The translations under genes and the position numbers were made by a program. From contig NZ_FOLB01000004.1 in NCBI RefSeq assembly GCF_900112345.1, positions 124,001 through 188,000 of the forward strand: a DNA stretch of 64,000 bases, in the 5' to 3' direction. The DNA is from Nocardioides terrae. Lineage in GTDB: Bacteria > Actinomycetota > Actinomycetes > Propionibacteriales > Nocardioidaceae. Shown piece by piece: positions 9,871-18,848 of the stretch (position 1 is the stretch's first letter; the number at the start of each line of letters is the position of its first letter). The notes under the pieces were generated by a model. The model searched no databases, was not told the origin of the DNA, and worked only from the letters and a program-made list of their open reading frames with translations.

Positions 9871-10491
9871 TCAGGTCCGCGGGTAGACCGGGAACGCCTG
9901 GCGCTTGAACGTGAACGCGGTGACGCCCGCGAACGAGGTGTACCAGGCGGCGAGCGCGGTCGCGAGGCCGAAGTAGCCGCCGACATGGGTGATGCCGTCG
10001 GAGGTCGCCCACTTGCCCCAGGCGAGCACGAAGAACGTGATCGTCAGCAGCACGAACACCGCCAGGACGGCCAGGCTGACCCGGCTCGCCGCGACGGTCA
10101 TGTAGAGGGTGAACAGGCCCCAGGCGAAGAGGTACCAGCCGACCGCCTTGTCGGCGTCGGCCAGGTTGCCGGCGTCGTGCTCGACCAGCCACCAGAAGGA
10201 GATCCAGAAGGCGCCGAACGAGGAGAAGGCCAGCGCGCCGAAGGTGTTGCCCTTGGCGAACTCCCACATGCCGGCCGCGAACTGGGCCACGCCGCCGTAG
10301 GCCAGCGCGAGACCGAGCACGTAGCCCTCGTTCGCGCTGTCCATCCAGCCGGCGTTGACGACGCTGAGGAGGAAGGTGGTGAGCGCGAAGGCGGCCAGGC
10401 CCAGCGGGCCCGGGTCGGCGAGGTGCGCTCCGGGAAGAGGACGGGAGATCGGCGCTTCCGCGGGGACCTCGCTGCCGTAGTTGGTCGACAT
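9871..10491 (-). CDS. satP: Acetate uptake transporter (GPR1/FUN34/YaaH family)
   Basis: The 206-residue protein has six membrane helices and fits the AceTr (SatP/YaaH) family of acetate/succinate channels or proton symporters. The N-terminal family motif NPAPLGL appears as DPGPLGLAAFALTTF, and other family positions are seen in GGVAQFAAGMWEFAKGNTFGA and FWISFWWL. The start ATG at 10489-10491 has AAGGAG six bases upstream. On the mRNA, TTCGA-TCTC-TCGAA forms a small hairpin that abuts this ribosome-binding site. Acs follows downstream, so the pair imports and activates acetate. Confidence 0.92.
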   Translation of the reverse strand: MSTNYGSEVPAEAPISRPLPGAHLADPGPLGLAAFALTTFLLSVVNAGWMDSANEGYVLGLALAYGGVAQFAAGMWEFAKGNTFGALAFSSFGAFWISFWWLVEHDAGNLADADKAVGWYLFAWGLFTLYMTVAASRVSLAVLAVFVLLTITFFVLAWGKWATSDGITHVGGYFGLATALAAWYTSFAGVTAFTFKRQAFPVYPRT

Positions 10492-10619
10492 ACCTGCTCC
10501 TTCGAGAGATCGAAGACCGCTCCCGGGTGTCCGGGGCAGTTGAACGTAAAATCATGTTAGCCACGTCACAGCCGATTTGTCCGAACAGGACGGTGTGTCT
10601 CCTTGCCCCTGCCGTCGCG

Positions 10620-10692
10620 GTGAGGCCGTGAGCGGAAGTTGACCGGACGGAGACCCGCGCCGGACCGAGGCGTTACGGCGCGCTCCGAGGAT
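10620..10692 (+). promoter_or_regulatory. Candidate NnaR/GlnR-type activator site and promoter of narK
   Basis: GTGAGGCCGTGAG-N7-TGACC lies at 10620-10644. GTTAC at 10672-10676 falls where a -35 box would be, and a weak -10-like GAGGAT is at 10687-10692. The same three elements, with the same spacing, precede nirB and the nnaR-like gene. The role as an activator site is inference from recurrence and neighbours. Confidence 0.6.
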
Positions 10693-10720
10693 CGGTGGCA
10701 CCCGATCAGAGGAGCCCTCC

Positions 10721-12286
10721 ATGACCGTGACGAGCAGCAGACCGACCGCCGCCGGGAGCGGCGCGCCCCGCCGTACCCACCGCTGGATCGACGACTGGCG
10801 CCCCGAGGACGAGGGCTTCTGGGCCGCCACGGGCGCGCGGGTCGCCCGCCGCAACCTGGTCTGGTCGATCTTCGCGGAGCACCTGGGCTTCTCGGTCTGG
10901 ATGATCTGGAGCGTCAGCTCGGCGCTCCTGGCGGCGGTCGGGTTCGCCTTCTCGGCACAGCAGCTCTTCTTCCTCGTGGCCATCCCCAGCCTCGTCGGCG
11001 CCCTGCTGCGGCTGCCCTACACGTTCGCGGTGCCGGCCTTCGGTGGCCGGAACTGGACCGTCTTCTCCGCACTCGCGCTCCTGGTCCCGACGGCCGGGTA
11101 CGCCGTCGCGGTCACCGACACGTCGACGCCCTACTGGGTGTTCTGCGTGATCGCCGCGTTCGCCGGCCTGGGTGGCGGCAACTTCGCCTCGTCGATGACG
11201 AACATCAACTTCTTCTACCCGGCCGCCAGGAAGGGCACCGCCCTCGGCCTCAACGCCGCGGGCGGCAACCTGGGCGTCGCGCTGATCCAGCTCCTGCTTC
11301 CGGTCATGGTCGGCGGCGCGGGCATCTTCGGCCTGGTCGGCGCGAGCTCCGACGGGATCCACCTGCAGCGGGCGGCGTACGTCTATGCCGCGCTGTGCCT
11401 GGTCGCGGCCGGGACCGCCTACTTCCTCATGGACAACCTCTCCACCGCCACGTCGTCACCGCGCGAGCAGCTCGCCGCGCTGAGGAGCAGGCACACCTGG
11501 ATCATGGCGTTCATCTACGTCGGGACCTTCGGGTCGTTCATGGGCTACAGCTCGGCGATGCCGCTGCTCATCAAGCTCAACTTCTGGCGCCAGCCCGTCC
11601 CGGGCGTCGCCGGGATCGGGATCGACTTCGCCTACTACGCCTTCCTCGGCGCGCTCGTCGGCTCGCTCACCCGGCCCCTCGGCGGCTGGCTGGCCGACCG
11701 GCTCGGCGGTGCCCGGGTGACGCTGGGCGCGTTCGTCGCGATGATCGTGGGCACCCTGGGCGTCCTCCTCACGCTCACCCGGCTCGAGCCGCTGCCGGCG
11801 GCCCCGACCGGCGCGGCACTGGCCGCGATCAAGGCCGACCCGTCGGCGTTCTCCTTCAAGCCCGAGGTCGTCGCGGCCGTCGACGCGAACGCCGCCGTGT
11901 TCCCGTGGTTCCTGCTCGCCTTCCTCTTCGTGTTCGCCGCCACCGGCATCGGCAACGGGTCGGCCTACAAGATGATCCCGGCGCTCTTCCGCCGCGATGC
12001 CGAGATCGCGACCGCGCCGGCCACGGTCGAGCGGCACGACGCGCTGGTCGCCGCGGGCCGGCAGTCCTCGGCCGCGCTCGGGATCATCGGCGCGGTCGGT
12101 GCGCTGGGCGGCTTCCTCATCCCGGTCTCCTTCAACAGCCCGTGGGTCACGACGCCGCTGGAGGCGACCACGGCCGCCTTCGTCGCCTTCACCGCCTTCT
12201 ACGTCGTCTGCGCGATCGTCACGGCCGTCGTCTACCTGCGCCGGCCGCGGGCCCACGCGGTCGTGCTGGCCGACGCGCGGATCTGA
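10721..12286 (+). CDS. narK: Nitrate/nitrite MFS transporter
   Basis: The 521-residue protein is a 12-helix transporter of the nitrate/nitrite porter (NNP) family. The family nitrate signature is visible in GLGGGNFASSMTNINFFYP followed by GLNAAGGNLG, and conserved arginines lie in LLRLPYTFAVP and RPLGGWLADR. A long insertion between helices (about 345-400) is common in actinobacterial NarK. It heads an operon with the nitrate reductase and its flavoprotein; the next gene starts within the stop codon. The leader carries the shared 25-bp motif at 10620, so it is probably induced together with nirBD. Import of nitrate for assimilation is the likely direction. Confidence 0.93.
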   Translation: MTVTSSRPTAAGSGAPRRTHRWIDDWRPEDEGFWAATGARVARRNLVWSIFAEHLGFSVWMIWSVSSALLAAVGFAFSAQQLFFLVAIPSLVGALLRLPYTFAVPAFGGRNWTVFSALALLVPTAGYAVAVTDTSTPYWVFCVIAAFAGLGGGNFASSMTNINFFYPAARKGTALGLNAAGGNLGVALIQLLLPVMVGGAGIFGLVGASSDGIHLQRAAYVYAALCLVAAGTAYFLMDNLSTATSSPREQLAALRSRHTWIMAFIYVGTFGSFMGYSSAMPLLIKLNFWRQPVPGVAGIGIDFAYYAFLGALVGSLTRPLGGWLADRLGGARVTLGAFVAMIVGTLGVLLTLTRLEPLPAAPTGAALAAIKADPSAFSFKPEVVAAVDANAAVFPWFLLAFLFVFAATGIGNGSAYKMIPALFRRDAEIATAPATVERHDALVAAGRQSSAALGIIGAVGALGGFLIPVSFNSPWVTTPLEATTAAFVAFTAFYVVCAIVTAVVYLRRPRAHAVVLADARI

Positions 12287-14352
12287 TGACCGACACGCAC
12301 TGCCCCTACTGCAGCCTCCAGTGCGGGATGACGCTGCTCCGCAGGGGCCGGTCCGTCCTGGAGGTCGCTGCCCGGGAGTTCCCCGTCAACGAGGGCGCGC
12401 TCTGCCGCAAGGGCTGGACCTCGACGGGCCTGCGCGGCTCCCGGGAGCGGCTCACCACCCCGCTGGTCCGCTCCCGCGAGACCGGGGAGTGGTCGGTGCT
12501 GACGTGGGACGAGGCTCTCGACCTCGTGGCCTCCCGGCTCGCAGCGCTACGTGAGGAGCACGGTGCGGATGCCAACGCCGTCTTCGGCGGCGGCGGCCTG
12601 ACCAACGAGAAGGCCTACCAGCTCGGCAAGTTCGCCCGGGTCGCCCTCGGCACCTCCCGCATCGACTACAACGGCCGTTGGTGCATGTCGTCGGCGGCCA
12701 CGGCCGCCAACCAGGCGTTCGGCCTCGACCGCGGCCTGCCCTTCCCGCTCGCCGACGTCGAGCAGGCCGAGGTGGTCGTCCTCGTGGGCTCCAACCTGGC
12801 CGAGACGATGCCTCCCGCCGCCCGCCACCTCGACCGGCTCCGCGCACGCGGTGGCAGAGTCGTCGTCGTCGACCCGCGGCGTACGCCGACCGCCGACCAT
12901 GCCGACGTGTTCCTCCAGCCCGTGCCGGGCACGGACCTCGCCCTTGCGCTCGGTCTCCTGCACCTGGTCGACGCCTCCGGGGCCGTCGACGAGTCCTACG
13001 TGGCGACCCGGACGACCGGCTTCGACGCCGTCCGCTCGACCGCGGCCGCGTGGTGGCCGGAGCGGGTCGAGCGCATCACCGGTGTGGCCGCTGCCGACCT
13101 GCGCTCGCTCGCGACCGTGCTCACCTCCAGCAAGCGGGTCGTGGTGCTCACCGCGCGCGGCGCCGAGCAGCACGCCGACGGCACCGCGACCGTGCTCGCC
13201 TGGATCGACCTCGCCCTCGCGCTCGGGCTGCCCGGCCGGCCGTACGCCGGCTACGGCTGCCTCACCGGTCAGGGCAACGGCCAGGGCGGCCGCGAGCACG
13301 GCCAGAAGGCCGACCAGCTGCCCGGCTACCGGATGATCGACGACCCGGACGCCCGCGCCCACGTCGCGTCCGTCTGGGGCGTCCCTCCCGAGTCGCTCCC
13401 CGGCAAGGGGCTGTCCGCCTACGAGCTGCTCTCGGCCATCGGCACGCCGCTCGGACCGCGCTCGCTGCTGGTCTTCGGCTCCAACCCGGTCGTCTCCGCG
13501 CCCAACGCCACCGCCGTCGCCTCGCGCCTCCGCGCCCTCGACCTGCTGGTCGTCTGCGACCTCGTGATGAGCGAGACGGCGGCGCTGGCGGACGTCGTTC
13601 TGCCGGTCACCCAGTGGGCCGAGGAGACCGGCACGATGACCAACCTGGAGGGCCGGGTCGTCCTCCGCCAGCAGGCGGTCACCCCGCCGGCGGGCGTCCG
13701 GTCCGACCTGGAGGTCATCGCCGCGCTGGCGGTGCGCCTGGGGGCGGCCTCGACCTGGTCCACCGACCCGGAGGAGGTCTTCGCCGAGCTGGGTCTGGCG
13801 TCGGCGGGCGGTCGGGCGGACTACGCCGGGATCACCTATGCGCGCATCCGCGAGGAGGACGGCGTCTTCTGGCCCTGCCCGTCGCCGTCGCACCCCGGGA
13901 CACCGCGGATGTTCGCCTTGTCCTTCCCGACGACGGACGGTCGCGCCCGGTTCGTCCCGGTCTCCTACGACGGTCCGGCCGAGCCGCTCGACGGCACCTT
14001 CGACGTGCACCTCACGACCGGCCGGGTGCTCGCCCAGTACCAGTCCGGAGCCCAGACCCGCCGCATCCGCGACCTGCCCGACGACGGGCCGTTCGTGGAG
14101 CTGCATCCGCTGCTCGCCGTCCGGCTCGGGGCGCGGGACGGCGAGCCGGTCACCGTCACCACCCGGCGCGGCTCGCTCACCGCGCCGGCCCGGGTGGTCG
14201 GGACGATCCGGCCCGACACCGTCTTCGTCCCGTTCCACTGGGTCGGCGCGAACCGGCTCACCTCCGACGCGCTGGACCCGTCGAGCCGGATGCCCGAGTT
14301 CAAGGTGTGCGCGTGCGCGGTCACCGTGCCGGCGCTTGTGGGAGCCCGATGA
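12286..14352 (+). CDS. Assimilatory nitrate reductase catalytic subunit (molybdopterin, 4Fe-4S)
   Basis: The 688-residue protein belongs to the molybdopterin oxidoreductase family, NasA/NarB type, and reduces nitrate to nitrite in the cytoplasm. The N-terminal [4Fe-4S] ligands are Cys6, Cys9, Cys13 (HCPYCSLQCGM) and Cys40 (EGALCRKGW). The central Mo-bis-MGD domain includes YNGRWCMSSAA and GSNLAETMPP, and the C-terminal dinucleotide-binding domain starts near DVHLTTGRVLAQYQSG. There is no twin-arginine signal, which fits an assimilatory enzyme. ATG at 12286 overlaps the narK stop, and the stop overlaps the flavoprotein start, so the three genes are translationally coupled. The C-terminal iron-sulfur domain of some NasA proteins is absent here but present on the neighbouring protein. 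Confidence 0.93.
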   Translation: MTDTHCPYCSLQCGMTLLRRGRSVLEVAAREFPVNEGALCRKGWTSTGLRGSRERLTTPLVRSRETGEWSVLTWDEALDLVASRLAALREEHGADANAVFGGGGLTNEKAYQLGKFARVALGTSRIDYNGRWCMSSAATAANQAFGLDRGLPFPLADVEQAEVVVLVGSNLAETMPPAARHLDRLRARGGRVVVVDPRRTPTADHADVFLQPVPGTDLALALGLLHLVDASGAVDESYVATRTTGFDAVRSTAAAWWPERVERITGVAAADLRSLATVLTSSKRVVVLTARGAEQHADGTATVLAWIDLALALGLPGRPYAGYGCLTGQGNGQGGREHGQKADQLPGYRMIDDPDARAHVASVWGVPPESLPGKGLSAYELLSAIGTPLGPRSLLVFGSNPVVSAPNATAVASRLRALDLLVVCDLVMSETAALADVVLPVTQWAEETGTMTNLEGRVVLRQQAVTPPAGVRSDLEVIAALAVRLGAASTWSTDPEEVFAELGLASAGGRADYAGITYARIREEDGVFWPCPSPSHPGTPRMFALSFPTTDGRARFVPVSYDGPAEPLDGTFDVHLTTGRVLAQYQSGAQTRRIRDLPDDGPFVELHPLLAVRLGARDGEPVTVTTRRGSLTAPARVVGTIRPDTVFVPFHWVGANRLTSDALDPSSRMPEFKVCACAVTVPALVGAR

Positions 14353-15749
14353 GGACGGTCGTCGTCGGCAACGGCATGGCCGCGGTCCGGCTCGTCGAGG
14401 GGCTCGTCGCCCGCGGCATCGGCGACATCACCGTGATCGGCGACGAGCGGCACCCGCCGTACAACCGGATCCTGCTCTCCGCCGTCCTGGAGGGCACCCA
14501 CCGGGCGGAGGCGATCACGCTCCGACCCGAGCAGTGGTACGCCGACCACGGGGTCGATCTCCGGCTCGGGACGCGCGTGGTCGACATCCATCGCGCCCAG
14601 CGGGAGGTCGAGATCGCGGACCGCAGCCGCGTCGCCTACGACCGGCTCGTTCTCGCCACCGGCAGCATCCCCACACTGCCGCCGATCCGCGGGCTGGTCC
14701 GGGTGGAGGGGCGACTGCACGAGCAGGTGCACGCCTTTCGGCAGCTCGACGACTGTCTGCGGCTCGTGGCGGCGGTCGAGGACGGCGCCCCCCGCGCGGT
14801 GGTCGTCGGCGGCGGGCTGCTCGGGCTGCAGGTCGCGCGCGCCCTGGCGGTCCGTGGCGTCGAGACGGAGATCGTCGAGGGCGGCGACCACCTGCTGCGC
14901 AGCCAGGTCGACGGGGCGGCGGGCGGGGTCCTGCGCCGGTCGCTTGAGCGGCTGGGCACGCGGGTCTACACCGGCGCGCGGGCCGTCCGACTGACCGACG
15001 AGGGGCTGCGGCTCGACAACGGCGTCACGCTCGACACCGACCTCGTCGTGCTGACGGCCGGCGGGCGGCCGAGCATCAGCCTGGCCCGGCGGGCGGCGCT
15101 GGCGACCCGCCGCGGCATCCTCGTCGACGGCACCCTCGCGACCAGCGACCCCGTGGTCTTCGCGATCGGCGACTGCGCGGAGCACGGCCGCACCACCGGG
15201 TTCGTCGGCCCGGCCTGGGAGCAGGCGCGGGTCCTGGCCGACCGGCTCGCCGGAGGGTCGTCCGCCTACACCGGGCACCGCACCGTCGCGCGGCTGCGGG
15301 CGACCGACCTGGAGGTCGCCGTCCTCGGCGACCCGGAGGCCGGCGGGGCCGAGGACGCCGATGTCGTCCAGGCCTCCAACCCGATGACCGGCACGCACAA
15401 GAAGCTGGTCGTCCGCGACGGCGCGATCGTCGCCGCCACGCTCGTCGGCGACCTGTCGCAGATCGGCGTGATCACGCAGTACTTCGACCGGCGTACCGTC
15501 CTCGGCCCGCGGGAGCCGGCCGCCCTGGTCACGCCGCCGCGCACCGGGCCCGCGCCGGAGACCGCCGCGTCCGCGTTGCCCGACGAGGCCGAGGTCTGCG
15601 CCTGCGCGGGTGTCTCGGCCGGCCGGATCCGGGCCTGCTCCTCGATCGACGAGGTCCGCGAGACCACCCGCGCCACCACCGGCTGCGGCGGCTGCGCGCC
15701 GACGGTCGCCGCCCTGCTCGGCCCCGTCCCTTCGTCGGTCGGATCGTGA
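14349..15749 (+). CDS. NAD(P)H-dependent FAD oxidoreductase with C-terminal BFD [2Fe-2S] domain (NasB-like electron donor)
   Basis: The 466-residue protein has a Rossmann FAD domain (GNGMAAVRLVEGL near the start), an NAD(P)-binding domain (VVVGGGLLGLQVARAL, about 155-170), the FAD site AIGDCAEHG, and a C-terminal BFD-like cluster domain with CAC and CGGC cysteine pairs (about 417-460). This is the N-terminal half of NirB without the siroheme half. Placed directly after the nitrate reductase with an ATGA overlap, it is most likely the electron-transfer subunit that passes electrons from NAD(P)H to the molybdenum enzyme. The stop codon lies inside the motif that precedes nirB, so the nirB control region is embedded in the end of this gene. 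Confidence 0.88.
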   Translation: MRTVVVGNGMAAVRLVEGLVARGIGDITVIGDERHPPYNRILLSAVLEGTHRAEAITLRPEQWYADHGVDLRLGTRVVDIHRAQREVEIADRSRVAYDRLVLATGSIPTLPPIRGLVRVEGRLHEQVHAFRQLDDCLRLVAAVEDGAPRAVVVGGGLLGLQVARALAVRGVETEIVEGGDHLLRSQVDGAAGGVLRRSLERLGTRVYTGARAVRLTDEGLRLDNGVTLDTDLVVLTAGGRPSISLARRAALATRRGILVDGTLATSDPVVFAIGDCAEHGRTTGFVGPAWEQARVLADRLAGGSSAYTGHRTVARLRATDLEVAVLGDPEAGGAEDADVVQASNPMTGTHKKLVVRDGAIVAATLVGDLSQIGVITQYFDRRTVLGPREPAALVTPPRTGPAPETAASALPDEAEVCACAGVSAGRIRACSSIDEVRETTRATTGCGGCAPTVAALLGPVPSSVGS

Positions 15750-15818
15750 GGCCGTGAGAAGGCCGTGACCAGATCTGTCACACGAGGAAACCGGTCCCTC
15801 ACATCCGCTTCCTAGCGT
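15746..15818 (+). promoter_or_regulatory. Candidate NnaR/GlnR-type activator site and promoter of nirBD
   Basis: GTGAGGCCGTGAG-N7-TGACC lies at 15746-15770, overlapping the stop of the preceding gene. CTCAC at 15798-15802 occupies the -35 position, preceded six bases earlier by GAAAC, which resembles GlnR half-sites. TAGCGT at 15813-15818 is a good -10 box. No recognisable -35 hexamer is present, as expected for an activator-dependent promoter. Confidence 0.65.
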
Positions 15819-15841
15819 CAGGGACGACGCGAGGAGGACGC

Positions 15842-18412
15842 ATGACGGATCAGGAGCAGCCGCACCGACGCCAGCAGCTGGTGGTCGTCGGGCACGGCAT
15901 GGTCGGACACCGCCTCGTCGAGGCGGCGATCGAGCGGGGTCTCACCGAGACCCACGACATCACCGTCCTCGGCGCCGAGGCCCGGCCGGCGTACGACCGG
16001 GTGGCACTGACCAGCTTCTTCGAGGTCGGCGCCAAGGCGCTGAACCTGCTGCCGAGGGGGCGGTACGACGACCCGCGGGTCAGCCTGCGCACGGGTGTCG
16101 AGGTCGTCGCCGTGAGTCCGCGGCAGCGGATCGTCACGCTCAACACCGGCGAGGACATGCACTACGACGAGCTGGTGCTGGCGACGGGCTCCTACCCGTT
16201 CGTGCCGCCGGTCCCCGGCAAGGACCTCGACAACGTCTTCGTCTACCGCACCATCGAGGACCTCGAGGCGATCCGGAAGGCGGCCAGGAAGGCCCGGTCG
16301 GGCGCCGTGATCGGCGGCGGCCTCCTCGGCCTGGAGGCCGCCAACGCCCTGAGCCAGCTCGGCCTGGAGACCCACGTCGTCGAGCTCGCGCCGCGACTGA
16401 TGGCGGTCCAGGTCGACGCGGCCGGCGGCCGCACGCTCTCGCGTCACATCGAGGCCCTCGGCCTCTCGGTCCACACCGGCGCGATGACGGAGGCGATCCT
16501 CGGGCCCGACCGCGCGGGCCGGGTGACCGGCCTGGCGCTCAAGGACCGCAAGGCCCTCGACGTCGACATCGTCGTCTTCTCCGCGGGCATCCGACCGCAG
16601 GACGCCCTCGGCCGCGCAGCCGAGCTCGTCGTCGCCGAGCGCGGCGGGATCCTGGTCGACGAGCGCTGCCGGACCAGTGAGGAGCACATCTACGCGATCG
16701 GCGAGTGCGCGGCGCCCGGCGGCGTGATGTACGGCCTGGTCGCCCCCGGCTACGCGATGGCCGAGGTCGTCGTGGACACGCTGCTCGGCGGCGAGGGCAC
16801 CTTCGAGGGCGCCGACATGTCCACCAAGCTCAAGCTCCTCGGCGTCGACGTCGCCTCCTTCGGCGACGCGCACGGCACCACCGAGGGCGCGCTCGAGCTG
16901 ACGTACGCCGACGACGTCGCCGGGGTCTACAAGAAGCTCGTGATCGCCGAGGACCCGGAGGACGGCACCCGCCGGCTGCTCGGCGGTGTCCTCGTCGGCG
17001 ACGCGAGCGCCTACGGCGTGCTCCGCCCCATGGCCGCCTCCGGCCTGCCGCTCCCCGACAACCCGGAGGACCTCATCCTCCCGGCCGGTGGCGGCGGGGG
17101 AGTCGCGCTCGCGCTGCCGGCCGACGCGCAGGTCTGCTCCTGCAACAACGTCACCAAGGGCGAGATCGAGGCGGCCGTCGACGCCGGTTGCGAGACGGCC
17201 GCCGACGTCACCAGGCAGACCAGGGCCGGCGCCACCTGCGGCTCCTGCAAGACGCAGGTCAAGAAGATCGTGGAGGACCACTTCGCCGCGCAGGGGCGCA
17301 CGGTCGACAGGTCCCTCTGCGAGCACTTCCCCCTCACCCGGGCCGAGCTCTTCGACGTCGTGCTCATCCACGGCCACCGGACCTTCGACCAGATCGTCGA
17401 GGCGCACGGCACGGGACGGGGCTGCGACATCTGCCGCCCGACCGTGGCGTCCATCCTCGCGAGCCAGCTCAACGGCCACGTGCTCGCCCGCGAGAACCGC
17501 ACCCTGCAGGACACCAACGACGCCTACCTCGCCAATCTCCAGCGCAACGGCACCTACTCGGTCGTCCCGCGCATCCCCGGCGGCGAGATCACCCCCGAGA
17601 AGCTCATCGTGATCGGCGAGGTGGCGCGCGACTTCGGGCTCTACACCAAGATCACCGGCGGCCAGCGCATCGACCTGCTCGGCGCCCGGACCGAGCAGCT
17701 CCCCGCCATCTGGCGCCGCCTCGTGGACGCCGGCTTCGAGTCCGGGCACGCCTACGGCAAGGCGCTGCGCACGGTGAAGTCCTGCGTCGGGTCGACCTGG
17801 TGCCGCTACGGCGTCCAGGACTCCGTCGGCCTCGCGATCATGCTCGAGCTGCGCTACCGCGGGCTCAGGTCGCCGCACAAGCTGAAGGGCGGCGTCTCAG
17901 GGTGCGCGCGCGAGTGCGCGGAGGCCCGCGGCAAGGACTTCGGCGTGATCGCGACGGAGAAGGGCTGGAACCTGTACGTCGGCGGCAACGGCGGCGCCGT
18001 CCCCGCCCACGCCCAGCTGCTGGCCGGCGACCTGGCGACCGAGGACCTCGTCCGCTACCTCGACCGCTTCCTGATGTACTACATCCGCACCGCCGACCGG
18101 CTCCAGCGCACGTCGACGTGGATCGACCAGCTCGACGGCGGCCTCGACCGGGTCCGTGAGGTCGTGGTCGACGACGTCCTCGGGCTGGGCACCGAGCTGG
18201 AGGCGGCGATGGCCCAGCACGTGGACTGCTACGTCGACGAGTGGACCGCCACCCTCGAAGACCCCGACAAGCTCGCCCGCTTCGTCTCCTTCGTCAACGC
18301 CCCGGACCTGCCCGACCCGGCGATCAGCTTCGACACCGCCCGTGACCAGATCGTCCCGGCTCCCGCCGCGGTCGACCTCGGCGCCTCGATCCCCGTCGGG
18401 GCTGGCCGGTGA
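15842..18412 (+). CDS. nirB: Assimilatory NADH-dependent nitrite reductase, large subunit
   Basis: The 856-residue protein reduces nitrite to ammonium with siroheme and iron-sulfur centres. Domains in order are an FAD/NAD(P)H oxidoreductase (about 10-310, with GHGMVGHRLVEAA and AVIGGGLLGLEAANAL), a BFD [2Fe-2S] domain with cysteines near 431 and 460 (VCSCNNV and CGSCKTQ), a second small Cys region (GCDICRPT near 528), and the ferredoxin-like and siroheme/[4Fe-4S] domains. The siroheme cluster ligands are in SCVGSTWC (about 647) and GCAREC (about 687). GAGGAGG precedes the ATG. nirD follows with a GTGA overlap. A shared activator-type motif lies 71 bp upstream of the start. Confidence 0.96.
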   Translation: MTDQEQPHRRQQLVVVGHGMVGHRLVEAAIERGLTETHDITVLGAEARPAYDRVALTSFFEVGAKALNLLPRGRYDDPRVSLRTGVEVVAVSPRQRIVTLNTGEDMHYDELVLATGSYPFVPPVPGKDLDNVFVYRTIEDLEAIRKAARKARSGAVIGGGLLGLEAANALSQLGLETHVVELAPRLMAVQVDAAGGRTLSRHIEALGLSVHTGAMTEAILGPDRAGRVTGLALKDRKALDVDIVVFSAGIRPQDALGRAAELVVAERGGILVDERCRTSEEHIYAIGECAAPGGVMYGLVAPGYAMAEVVVDTLLGGEGTFEGADMSTKLKLLGVDVASFGDAHGTTEGALELTYADDVAGVYKKLVIAEDPEDGTRRLLGGVLVGDASAYGVLRPMAASGLPLPDNPEDLILPAGGGGGVALALPADAQVCSCNNVTKGEIEAAVDAGCETAADVTRQTRAGATCGSCKTQVKKIVEDHFAAQGRTVDRSLCEHFPLTRAELFDVVLIHGHRTFDQIVEAHGTGRGCDICRPTVASILASQLNGHVLARENRTLQDTNDAYLANLQRNGTYSVVPRIPGGEITPEKLIVIGEVARDFGLYTKITGGQRIDLLGARTEQLPAIWRRLVDAGFESGHAYGKALRTVKSCVGSTWCRYGVQDSVGLAIMLELRYRGLRSPHKLKGGVSGCARECAEARGKDFGVIATEKGWNLYVGGNGGAVPAHAQLLAGDLATEDLVRYLDRFLMYYIRTADRLQRTSTWIDQLDGGLDRVREVVVDDVLGLGTELEAAMAQHVDCYVDEWTATLEDPDKLARFVSFVNAPDLPDPAISFDTARDQIVPAPAAVDLGASIPVGAGR

Positions 18413-18732
18413 CCCCGGTCTGCGGTCTCGACCGGATCGACCGGGAGTCGGGCGTCACCGCGCTCGTCGAGGGGCATGCCGTCGCCATCTTCAGGACGTA
18501 CGACGACCAGGTCTTCGCGCTCTCCAACTTCGACCCGTTCGGCCGGGCCGGGGTCCTGGCGCGCGGCATCGTGGGGACCCGGGGCGACGTCTCGTTCGTC
18601 GCCTCACCGCTGCACAAGCAGGCCTTCGACCTGCGCACCGGGCAGTGCCTCGACGACCCGACGGTCTCCGTGGCGTCGTACGAGGTCGAGGTCAGGGACG
18701 GGCAGGTCCTCGTCGGCGGGAGGCGCCGCTGA
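18409..18732 (+). CDS. nirD: Nitrite reductase small subunit NirD
   Basis: The 107-residue protein has the Rieske-like fold of NirD without cluster ligands: the positions that would hold Cys-His pairs are replaced (for example SNFDPFGRAG and SPLHKQAFDLRTG). This is normal for NirD, which supports NirB as a small partner. The start GTG at 18409 overlaps the nirB stop as GTGA, which implies translational coupling and equal amounts of the two subunits. After it comes a 116-bp gap with the control region for the nnaR-like gene. Confidence 0.93.
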   Translation: MTPVCGLDRIDRESGVTALVEGHAVAIFRTYDDQVFALSNFDPFGRAGVLARGIVGTRGDVSFVASPLHKQAFDLRTGQCLDDPTVSVASYEVEVRDGQVLVGGRRR

Positions 18733-18768
18733 GCGATCGCCCGTCGAGACCCGCCGTGATCGGCGCCT

Positions 18769-18842
18769 GTGAGGTCGTGAGGAGTTCGTGACCGTCGGGA
18801 CACTGCGGCCGGATGGCGGCCGTTACCGGTTGCCCGCACAAT
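18769..18842 (+). promoter_or_regulatory. Candidate autoregulatory activator site and leaderless promoter of nnaR-like gene
   Basis: GTGAGGTCGTGAG-N7-TGACC lies at 18769-18793, GTTAC at 18822-18826, and the -10-like CACAAT at 18837-18842. The GTG start at 18849 is six bases after the -10 box, so the mRNA is probably leaderless. Spacing matches the narK and nirB sites within one base. Confidence 0.62.
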
Positions 18843-18848
18843 CGACGC

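Noticed and set aside
15818..17878. Long open frame on the minus strand opposite nirB
   Set aside because: It is the antisense shadow of a full-length NirB with all cofactor motifs; the antisense product resembles no protein family.
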